A DNA stretch of 26,142 bases, from contig NW_014577310.1 of the NCBI RefSeq assembly GCF_000485595.1, positions 66,277 through 92,418 on the forward strand. Reading direction: 5' to 3'. The notes below the pieces were generated by a model. That model was not told where the DNA came from. It saw nothing but the letters and a program-made list of their open reading frames with translations, and ran no database searches. Position numbers and translations under genes: made by a program. Position 1 is the first letter of the stretch. Every line of letters begins with the position of its first letter. This stretch comes from Priapulus caudatus (taxonomy: Eukaryota; Priapulida; Priapulimorpha; Priapulimorphida; Priapulidae). Shown one piece after another: positions 8,410 to 16,216 of this stretch.

Positions 8410-11400
8410 CTGAAAGACAACGAAACACAAATTCGTTAGGAAGAACAATTCCGGATAAAACAAGATATCACTGCAGGACTGCATCAATTCATCAACAAGG
8501 TAATGCTTGAGAAACTTGATAATAACGACTGAGATCCCGCACACTGACGGTGAGGAGCTTGCAAGCTCATGTTGATATATCTTTTACTAATGTACCATCT
8601 TTAAATAAATAAATAAATAAATGCATCGATAATTGGTCGCACTTGGGGTGAATTGAGCGAATAGACGCGCAGTTGTTTCGTCATGTGTTCGGCGACGGCT
8701 ACTAGGCTACTGTCACTGCTGCACCACCGAATGAACCTGGCTCCTTGCACGTGAGTCTCCGCACTTGTTATCGGCCGGCTGTCGGGAAACACGAAAGAAA
8801 ATACGAAATCTTAACTATGTAAGCTATGAGCAAATTCTACTCGCATTTTACACTTTTTTTCAAGCAAAGCAATACGTGAGCGAGTCCTTCTTGGCTAATA
8901 TACTGTTATGATATCTCTGAGACAACAGCCATATTAATGGTATCCTAGTTCTCATTAACAAAATTCTGAATTTTTACACTGCTAACAAAATACTTTACAA
9001 ACGTTTATACAACGATCACAATGCGAAATTCCTCAATATAAGCCTGCAACTCGACTACGTATTATTTACCATCTCAAGCAAAATTGTAGTAATAAAGTAA
9101 TAAATAATAGCATAATCTGCATAATAATAAAAATAATAATGATAATAATAATAATAATCTGCAAAATCACAGTAATAAAGTGCACAGTATCGTAGCCAAC
9201 CACCGTCATTCCGTCGGCGAGCTCAAAATCATCGTTTCCATAACAAGTCCACAATTTGTCGGCGTAATACTTTACTTTGATTTCGACATGTCCCACACGT
9301 GCCACTTGTTTGTCACGGCCGCGCAGACGAGAAGTGGGTTAAGCGGACACCAGTCTGCAGAGAACAACGTTGCCTCACTCGGTCCCACCGCCAACGACAT
9401 CAGTATCCGCTCTGTCTGCAGACTCAATATCCGCACGCATCCTTTTCTCTCGGCAACTAACAGCTAACGTTTTAGGCAAAAAAAATATTAGAACAATTAC
9501 AGCTAACGGCAGAGAAGCACGCGATAAATTCTTACGGGACCGTGCTACGAACTTCACTGTATTAAAATCGAAAAATGAAATCGAATATGAACAGTGCACT
9601 CAAAACGATGACGACCATAACTTTATGGTCAGAAACCTTTTAGATTTATTCCGACCGATCTATGCTACTTACGTACTTAAGCGTATTAAAATCGAAAAAT
9701 TAAAATGAATATAAACCAATAACGCAAATAAATCTAACGATGACAACCATAACTTTATGGTCTGAAACCTTTTAGATGTTGACAAAAGGCAACAGCAACC
9801 AAACGAAGTCGCCAAGATGGCTGAATAGCAAGTGGAGGTCGAAAATCGACATATAGAGCCAGTTATATATGGCTACTGATCAGCGAAAAAAATACACGGG
9901 AGCGGCGAGCGATTTCGCTCCCGTCCTTTCAAATCGCTCTTTGGTAACACATTCGAGATCGAAATTTGGACTACTAAAAATCGCTCCGCGTGCCGCGGCA
10001 GCGTCGACTCGTTCATTCAACGTGACAAGCTAGGTATCCAAAAACNNNNNNNNNNNNNNNNNNNNNNNNNNNNNNNNNNNNNNNNNNNNNNNNNNNNNNN
10101 NNNNNNNNNNNNNNNNNNNNNNNNNNNNNNNNNNNNNNNNNNNNNNNNNNNNNNNNNNNNNNNNNNNNNNNNNNNNNNNNNNNNNNNNNNNNNNNNNNNN
10201 NNNNNNNNNNNNNNNNNNNNNNNNNNNNNNNNNNNNNNNNNNNNNNNNNNNNNNNNNNNNNNNNNNNNNNNNNNNNNNNNNNNNNNNNNNNNNNNNNNNN
10301 NNNNNNNNNNNNNNNNNNNNNNNNNNNNNNNNNNNNNNNNNNNNNNNNNNNNNNNNNNNNNNNNNNNNNNNNNNNNNNNNNNNNNNNNNNNNNNNNNNNN
10401 NNNNNNNNNNNNNNNNNNNNNNNNNNNNNNNNNNNNNNNNNNNNNNNNNNNNNNNNNNNNNNNNNNNNNNNNNNNNNNNNNNNNNNNNNNNNNNNNNNNN
10501 NNNNNNNNNNNNNNNNNNNNNNNNNNNNNNNNNNNNNNNNNNNNNNNNNNNNNNNNNNNNNNNNNNNNNNNNNNNNNNNNNNNNNNNNNNNNNNNNNNNN
10601 NNNNNNNNNNNNNNNNNNNNNNNNNNNNNNNNNNNNNNNNNNNNNNNNNNNNNNNNNNNNNNNNNNNNNNNNNNNNNNNNNNNNNNNNNNNNNNNNNNNN
10701 NNAGCTTGAAATTGCACTTCCCTGTTCGGGCAAGCAAGTTTTTTTTATTGAATGGCTAGACATAACGAGATTTGAATTAAAAAACAATGCGAATGAGACA
10801 ATCAGTGCATGCAATCATACTTTGTACACAACATGCATACAGCAACATGTAAACCCGGCCTCCGTGATTTTGTCACCATTAGGAATAATTTGTGACCTCG
10901 TCGATTTCGCCAAAGCATAATCTTGACTTTTGTTTGGGAAACACCTTTACGATAATTAGACACAATTTCTGGCTTCTGAGACATTATTAGAGTCAGTGCA
11001 TCAAAATTATGAAAATTTTAACAAAATCATGCTATGAAAAAGTAGCTCTGGCCAAGTTCAAAATAGCTCCCGTAAACAAAATTACGAGAGCTCTTTTTTT
11101 CATACAAAATCAAAAAAGAGCTCTCGTAATAAAAAAAGTATTTTTTAGGCTGCTACTGATAAAACTCACGGCTCCTGAGTATTGGAACCACAAGTGAGTA
11201 TTTGCACAGGGCCCTTCTACTGATCCACTACCCACAACCACAGCATCATTGCATCGCCATCACTGAGCACAGCGAGCTCACTTTCTTGAAATTGGAACAA
11301 AAAATTAATTGAAATTGTTTTTAATTCTAAAAAAAAATGCACAATTTTTCTCAAGACGGAAATCTGTCTAAAGACGAACAACCACCACCATCACTGAGCA

Positions 11401-14400
11401 CAGAGACCATAGCAGAGCTCACCTGCTCGGCTTGCTGGGGATGCCACCTGACAGTCACTCCTTCGCCGCAAAGACGAATACGCTGCAACTGGTTGCCGTC
11501 TGGGTCCCATACGATACATGTTCGGTCGTCGCCTACGGAAGCCAGCCGTTCACCGCTATGCGGTTCAAAGACAACATCGTTGACGTAGTCCTGATGTCCT
11601 TCAGCAACCTATAGTGCGTGGCGAACGTTAGCGGATGATGGAGATGAGCATGCAAAATGAGTGATGAGAGGGAACAAGTCAATGTTGTAATGTTGTTGTA
11701 ATGTTGTAGTGTTGTAATGTTTTCAAGTAGTCAATGTTGAGAAGCTTGTGGCAGGTTTGATTAAAAAGTAGATCCGCAACAACTACAGATGATTAACTTT
11801 ATTTATGATAGGGTATGGGCTTCACCATCCTGGATACCAACTATATTGAGATAATGGCAGAGCGTAAATGTGATAAAAAGCAAGATCTCGAGATAATTCG
11901 CGACAAAATAAGATGTTCGTACCTGCACTTTGTCATCATCTGTGAGGTGCGAAGAGTAAATTCTCACACTGAAATCGTGATTGGCTGTTGCAAACCTACA
12001 AGTACAGTGTGCATTACAGATAAGTGTGTTGAGATTCAGAACATTTTTATCACAATTTATTGCTATGGAATGCCACCATATCAAGAGCTAATAATACCTA
12101 AAGAGGTATTATTCGCTCTTGACCATATATGTACATGCTGTTAGCATTGCACTTAGGTTTTTCAATCAATAGTGCCATCAATCAATTGAATGTGTAGACA
12201 ATTTTATGGCATTTTACGAAACCTCAGAATAGGTACAAACTATAATCCCCTAACCAATTATTCCTATTAGAAATGGTAAAATGTTCTTCTCAGAGCTTTG
12301 AGTAATCATTCTCAAAGGTCAGAGGGAAAAGTAAGAGGGCCATTGAGAATGCCAGAACTATAATTCCAATGTGTGACTGACAATTTATCTCAGAAAAACA
12401 AGACAAGATCTCTACATAGTTACTTAGATACTAACTTTATAACCCTGGGAAGAAGGGTTAGTGATGTTTCTGGGCTCCAACCAAGGGCTACTGGTCTTGC
12501 TCCGTTGAGTGAAAAACTTCGCAGTTCCTCAAAATCAAAACCAATGCTTTGCTGATCTTCCTGCATTAATAGATCAATATACTTGTAGACATAGTCCTAG
12601 CTGTGCCATCACATTAATTTACTGTGCAGCCAGTAAGAGGTACAGAAGCAATGGGACTGACAGAGATAGCCACGAGTCAATGGATAATTGCTACTCACTA
12701 GTACACTACACTGCAATAAGGCAAGTCCTAGACTCCTACGAATTACAATGGAAAACAGTCATGACACAGGCACTTAATTGGGCTGCTTCAATAATAATAT
12801 GATGGTGAATAAACACGATTTGTATTTATTTACTACCAGGGCCTGTGTTTGTATACTCCCTATCGCCTAATAATTCGATGACATGTAAACGCTAGTAAAA
12901 TGCTCCTCCGCAACACGAATTATAATTTAACCACACAGTGTGACACACACGCTCACTCAGTCACTGCACAAACTCACAGAAAGTCAGCCTTAATTTAAAC
13001 ATCAAGGCTTCGGTAGTAAATTATTAAATACAATCCGTGTTTATTTACGATAATTTTAATAAAGATGTTTAATAAAACGTTATTTAAACGGCGAAGGTGT
13101 GTGGCGTGCCGACGAATAGGTGGACCATGGTCTGGTCTGGCTCTAGTACTATAGCCCTTGTTTGCCACAGGCCTGAGGCAAACAGGGCCTATATAGCACA
13201 GGGACTTGGAACGTCTCAATAAAAAAAAAAGGTAAATAAACACGAAATGTATTTACTACCAGTCTTAATGTTTCTCTACTCTATTTCGCCCCTAATCACC
13301 TGTAAATGCCGGTCAAATGTTCATCTGCAACACCCAAGTACACCGCACGCTAGCTGCTGCACACTGACACATAAATATATATAGCAGGTAGGAAAGCGTG
13401 CTGCCAAAATTCGCTCGCCGCTCGCTTGATTTCATACGAATACAACACAAATATTCAACCATTCTACTCCATCTTTGTTTCTATTTGAAGAACAGTGTTT
13501 ACTTGTTATAAACCCATACTGTCTGTGTTCGTAACCGAGCTGTGACACGCGAAATCACACAAAGCCTAACGAAATTCTCGCGTTCGCTCCCGTTGCTCAG
13601 TTTATGTAAATGGCTGCAAGTACAGGACTATAGGCGGCGCACTGCATTTTGGGAAACTACCACGCTGCTTTCCAACACGCGTAAGAGCGCCGTCAAAGCC
13701 GCCAGTGGAGCGTTACAAAAACGCTGCAGTGTTGCAGCGCAAAAATGAGGTCACGAAGAGCGCCAGTGGGTGTTTCCTGATTTCGACAGCCATTTACATA
13801 AACTGAGCAACAGGAGCGAACGCGAGAATTGCGTCAGGCTTTGTGTGATTTCGCGTGACAAAGCTCGGTTACGAACACAGACAGTATATTTTTATAACAA
13901 GTGAACACTGTTCTTCAAATAGAAACAAAGATGGAGTAGAATGGTTGAATATTTGTGTTGTATTCGTATGAAATCAAGCGAGCGTCGAGCAAATTTTGGC
14001 AGCACGCTTTCCTACCTGCTATATATTTACGCTGTGGCTATATGCCCGGCAGCCGGGCACGGTCTTCGATTTCCTAAATGCCCGGCAGTTCCTAACCCTA
14101 ACCCTTGTTTACTTGAGATAACGCTGAAAATTAAAAACTGCTGGGCATTTAGAAAATCGAAGACCGTGCCCGGCAGCCGTCAGATATATGCCGGCTGCCG
14201 GGCATATAGCCAAGCCACTCTGATATATTTATGTGTCAGTGTGCAGCAGCTAGCGTGCGGTGTACTTGTGTGTTGCAGATGAGCATTTGACCGGCATTTA
14301 CAGGCGATTATAGGCGAAATAATAGAGTAGAGAAACGTTAAGACTGGTAGTAAATACATTTAGTGTTTTTTGACCTTTTTTTTATTGTGACGTTCCAAGT

Positions 14401-14871
14401 GCCTGTGCTACATTACTTATTAGTATATAGCCTATATTATATATACAATAGACATAGTCAATAGACTGAATAGAGAATAGTACTAGTCTAGAGTAGAGCC
14501 TAGGTTTGGTTCAGTGGTATACCGACCAGGCTCTCCGACTGTTACACGTCGTACTCTCTCGCCAACGTATAGCTCTAGTACTATAGGCTATAGCCCGCGT
14601 TCAGTAACTGCCGCAGGTAGCCAACGTAGTGTTAAGCGAGAAGGGAACTTGTGGCTAGTTCGGTGGTTCAACTTGCAGTGGTTGGGCTAACACACTACAC
14701 AGTGACAAATTTCAGAATTCAGGAGTATCGCACCTGTAATTTACCAATTGTTAGTTTCGACACAGTTCCATATGCAAATAAGTTATCAGCCCACTCGTAG
14801 GGACAAAATTCCACAACATGCACGGCTTTGTCACATTTGATCGAAAACGTGCTTGATTTATCCGCTTTCAT
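8266..14871 (-). CDS. NUP37: NUP37, nuclear pore Y-complex WD40 nucleoporin (complete gene span, 7 exons)
   Basis: Spliced coding sequence: 14871-14734, 12560-12436, 11995-11923, 11608-11423, 9463-9276, 8778-8643 and 8409-8266 (stop TAA). All introns are GT-AG and all junctions are in phase. The 329-residue product nearly equals human NUP37 (326). Shared landmarks in order are an N-terminal MK...VHVVEF, ALGWSPET, RVIKFATA, the canonical WD repeat EGHQDYVN...DDRTCIVWD (residues 115-147), VRWHPQ, LLVAERKG, FSADWCPLNP, HVWD (residues 229-232), and the C-terminal PSWHNRIPL...FW. Nup37 is a single beta-propeller subunit of the Nup107-160 (Y) complex and binds Nup160. It acts in the nuclear pore scaffold and, in animals, at kinetochores. 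Intron 1 is mostly transposon and intron 4 contains the assembly gap. Homology was judged from memory of the family, not by a search. Confidence 0.93.
8602..8622. repeat. (AAAT)n microsatellite in NUP37 intron 6
   Basis: About five copies of AAAT, starting some 15 bases beyond the exon 6 donor. Confidence 0.85.
8643..8778 (-). CDS. NUP37: NUP37 exon 6 (residues 237-282)
   Basis: Acceptor TTTCCCGACAG|C completes an Asn codon left split by exon 5. Donor CCCCAA|GTGCGA. It encodes RPITSAETHVQGARFIRW, then VAEHMTKQLRVYSLNSPQ, equivalent to the family segment ending in a His-Pro-Gln-like turn. An (AAAT)n tract lies in the intron just beyond the donor. Confidence 0.93.
9119..9158. repeat. (AAT)n microsatellite in NUP37 intron 5
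   Basis: ATAATAATAA-type trinucleotide repeat with two interruptions (AAAAAT and GAT). Confidence 0.85.
9276..9463 (-). CDS. NUP37: NUP37 exon 5 (residues 175-236 plus two bases)
   Basis: Donor ATCAAA|GTAAAG. The acceptor, read as AACGTTAG|CTG, lacks a clear polypyrimidine tract and is the weakest in the gene; a second AG seven bases further in would break the frame. It encodes LLVAERKGCVRIL, LFSADWCPLNPLL and KWHVWDMSKS, matching the family through two propeller blades. Confidence 0.9.
9560..9778. repeat. Diverged tandem duplication (~124-132 bp unit) in NUP37 intron 4
   Basis: ATTAAAATCGAAAAAT occurs at 9561 and 9685. The segment ACGATGAC(G/A)ACCATAACTTTATGGTC(A/T)GAAACCTTTTAGAT occurs near 9605-9645 and again near 9737-9777. 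Offset grows from 124 to 132 through an indel. Each copy contains the small palindrome CCATAA-CTTTATGG. Confidence 0.75.
10046..10702. other. Assembly gap (657 Ns)
   Basis: A run of N within NUP37 intron 4. The three apparent ORFs across it are artefacts of translating N. The NUP37 reading frame does not need any sequence from the gap. Confidence 1.
11081..11130. repeat. Perfect 19-bp hairpin in NUP37 intron 4
   Basis: ATTACGAGAGCTCTTTTTT (11081-11099) is exactly complementary to AAAAAAGAGCTCTCGTAAT (11112-11130), with a 12-base loop. It could be a small foldback transposon remnant or a stable RNA hairpin. The surrounding DNA is AT-rich and shows no terminal repeats. Confidence 0.7.
11423..11608 (-). 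CDS. NUP37: NUP37 exon 4 (canonical WD40 repeat, residues 113-174)
   Basis: Acceptor CACTATAG|GTT and donor GAGCAG|GTGAGC. It contains the textbook WD-repeat pattern: GH at residues 116-117, the DDRT motif and a terminal WD at 146-147, followed by VRWHPQQ. Overlapping plus-strand open frames (11337-11614) are shadows of this exon. Confidence 0.95.
11923..11995 (-). CDS. NUP37: NUP37 exon 3 (residues 88-112)
   Basis: Acceptor CTTGTAG|G and donor GTGCAG|GTACGA. It encodes FATANHDFSVRIYSSHL followed by TDDDKVQ, the blade before the canonical WD repeat. The one-base start completes the split Lys codon. Confidence 0.93.
12436..12560 (-). CDS. NUP37: NUP37 exon 2 (residues 47-87 plus two bases)
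   Basis: Acceptor TTAATGCAG|GAA and donor ATAAA|GTTAGT. It encodes EDQQSIGFDFEELRSF, then ALGWSPETS and LLPRVI, ending after two bases of a Lys codon completed by exon 3. The alignment to the family is nearly gap-free. Intron 1 upstream is 2173 bases. Confidence 0.92.
12804..13048. mobile_element. MITE-like element in NUP37 intron 1
   Basis: GGTGAATAAACACG...TTTACTACC at the left end (12804-12838) is inverted at the right end as GGTAGTAAAT...CGTGTTTATTTAC (13012-13048). The first ~150 bases are a diverged copy of the arm of the larger element at 13194-14410, so both belong to one family. No transposase is encoded. Confidence 0.65.
13194..14410. mobile_element. Long-arm foldback transposon in NUP37 intron 1
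   Basis: The left arm (13194-13616, starting TAGCACAGGGACTTGG) is the reverse complement of the right arm (13787-14410), at high identity apart from the insertion at 14030-14222. About 170 bases of spacer, 13617-13786, separate the arms; they contain GCGCCAGTGG-type subrepeats. No transposase frame is present, so the element would be non-autonomous. No clear target-site duplication was found. Small open frames inside (13542-13748, 13941-14282) are treated as chance. Confidence 0.85.
14030..14222. mobile_element. Nested foldback element with 9-bp target duplication
   Basis: A 193-base insertion interrupts the right arm of the larger foldback element. ATATATTTA lies on both sides (14021-14029 and 14223-14231), whereas the uninterrupted left arm has the sequence once. 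Inside, TGGCTATATGCCCGGCAGCC (from 14035) is inverted at the right end (to 14212), and a second inverted pair around GGTCTTCGATTT extends the stem. The loop contains CCTAACCCTAACCC (14093-14106). The 8-9-bp duplication fits a hAT- or Mutator-type mechanism; the family is not proven. Confidence 0.8.
14734..14871 (-). CDS. NUP37: NUP37 exon 1 (start codon, residues 1-46)
   Basis: The ATG (CAT at 14869-14871) begins MKADKSS, matching the MK-start of known Nup37 proteins. The exon then has CDKAVHVVEF, NLFAYG and TIGKLQ, in the same order as the vertebrate N-terminus. It ends CAG|GTGCGA in phase 0. It is on the opposite strand to the few short frames nearby and was found only by translating the minus strand, because the exon is too short to stand out as an ORF. 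Confidence 0.92.
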
Positions 14872-16019
14872 GATTTTTCTCATATATTTGTGTCCCGCCG
14901 GTACGACTCTGCCCTCTATACGAGGAAAAGCAAAGTGAACATAACTGTAACGTCATCAACATGGAAACCTCCACTACAACAAAGTTTTGATCGAACGAAT
15001 TTATCGTTTTATACATCGTTTCATCAGTTATTTATAATGATAATGCGTGCTGGCATGCTGATATTATATTGTATATACCATATACGGCCCATTGTAACGG
15101 TAAACTGATCTGGTTAGTATCTTTATATGTGTAATGTGGGGTTTCATCAATTAAAAATGATATTTTCCAATCTCACAATCTCAATCTGCCAGAATGCTGG
15201 AGACTTCATTCCTACTTTAGGACCACCATACATACTTCGATTAGGGTTGGGTTAAGTTAAGGGTTATAAAGTATTCTTAAGTTGTATACTATATAAATAT
15301 ATGATTTATCTCACCTATTGTTGTTGTTGTCACCTAAATAAATCAAGTATAAAGAAAATCTGTGAGGTGCTTTTCAATCAATATTATTATTATTAAGTAT
15401 AATAATGTTGTGCAAATCCACTTTAGGCACCTTAGGTATCACGAAGTGATGCACAGATTTCTGTGTATCATCAACTGATGCACAGATTTCTGTGTATCAT
15501 CAACTGATGCACAGAATTTCCGTATATCAAGGAATAATGCAAAAACCCTAACCCTAATCCTAACCCCAACCCTAACCCTAACACACTTCGTGATACCTAA
15601 GGATAAGATAAAGCTTTATTTAGGAGTAAGGTTATACTTTATGACTTAGGGTTAGGGTTAGGGTTTTTGCATCATTCCTTGATATACGGAAAGGCTGTGC
15701 ATCAGTTGATGATACACAGAAATCTGTGCATCAGTTGATGATACACAGAAATCTGTGCATCACTTCGTGATACATAAGGTGCCTAAAGTGGATTTGCGCC
15801 TAATAATGTTATTGGAATGCAGACAAATTAACCTTGACATTGTTTTGATAGTCCATTACTGAAATCAAGTCATAACCAAGCATGTATGCATACCACTAAA
15901 ACATTCCTGGTTTAGTTACATATTCACATTTCTAATAAAAATGCTTTTAATTATCCTTATCTCTCACAGCAAGCTAAGCAGGACCACCACTTACTAATAG
16001 TAATACTTCCGTGTTGCAG
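14872..16019. promoter_or_regulatory. Divergent intergenic region, possible bidirectional promoter
   Basis: NUP37 (minus) and the giantin-like gene (plus) start 1174 bases apart in head-to-head orientation. On the NUP37 side, within 90 bases of the ATG, the minus strand has GATGACGTTACAG (CRE/ATF-like) and GGCGGGAC (E2F/Sp1-like). No TATA box is obvious. On the other side, TTCCGTGTTGCAG|A at 16019 looks like a splice acceptor, so the giantin-like gene may have a noncoding first exon somewhere in this interval. The transposon at 15410-15800 sits in the middle. Confidence 0.45.
15410..15800. mobile_element. Foldback element with telomere-like arms and 10-bp target duplication
   Basis: Direct repeats TAATAATGTT (15400-15409 and 15801-15810) bound a 391-base inverted repeat whose ends are GTGCAAATCC and GGATTTGCGCC. 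Each arm contains, from outside in, CCTTA(G/T)GTATCACGAAG, two to three copies of a 29-bp unit (TGATGCACAGATTTCTGTG plus TATCATCAAC), CGTATATCAAGGAAT, and a telomere-like tract: CCCTAA-type at 15546-15581 and TTAGGG x3 at 15646-15663. A copy of the subterminal sequence, CTTCGTGATACCTAAGG (15586-15602), is also inverted within the left half. There is no coding capacity. The long arms and 10-bp duplication best fit a Mutator-like non-autonomous element; this is an inference. Confidence 0.85.
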
Positions 16020-16045
16020 ACTAGTTGTGGTAGTGCACGGCAGCG

Positions 16046-16216
16046 ATGTGGGGGTTCGGAGGCAAGGATGGTGAGGCCGGAGATGGAGAAAAGCAGTCTC
16101 AGATGTACAGAGACATGCAAGAGCAGGTGGAACAGCAGCAAGTGCTTGTGGAGCAGTTGAAGCATCTACTCAGGCAGACAGAAGAAACTGTGACGCAAAA
16201 GGACAAGATCATTAAG
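16046..16216 (+). CDS. GOLGB1-like: Giantin-like exon 1 (start codon, residues 1-57)
   Basis: ATG in GGCAGCGATGTGG, the first ATG after a putative acceptor at 16019. It encodes MWGFGGKDGE, then a coiled coil beginning near residue 20, including EQLKHLLRQTEETVTQKDK. Donor ATTAAG|GTACCA, phase 0. Confidence 0.8.

Noticed and set aside
9066-9305. 79-codon minus-strand ORF with a hydrophobic Ile-rich tail
   Set aside because: It is an alternative frame over the NUP37 exon 5 end and the (AAT)n tract of the following intron. The Ile run comes from the microsatellite.
10013-10814. Three long minus-strand ORFs of 234-265 codons
   Set aside because: They consist mainly of X residues from translating the N gap.
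12995-13243. 82-codon minus-strand ORF with a mixed, protein-like sequence
   Set aside because: It spans the boundary between two transposon-derived segments in NUP37 intron 1 and does not match Nup37, whose exons 1 and 2 already join in phase.
15412-15800. Interpretation as a CRISPR array or true telomere end
   Set aside because: The 29-bp units are adjacent without spacers and mirrored in an inverted repeat, ruling out CRISPR. The CCCTAA tract is only a few units long, is matched by an opposed TTAGGG tract, and unique DNA continues on both sides, ruling out a chromosome end.
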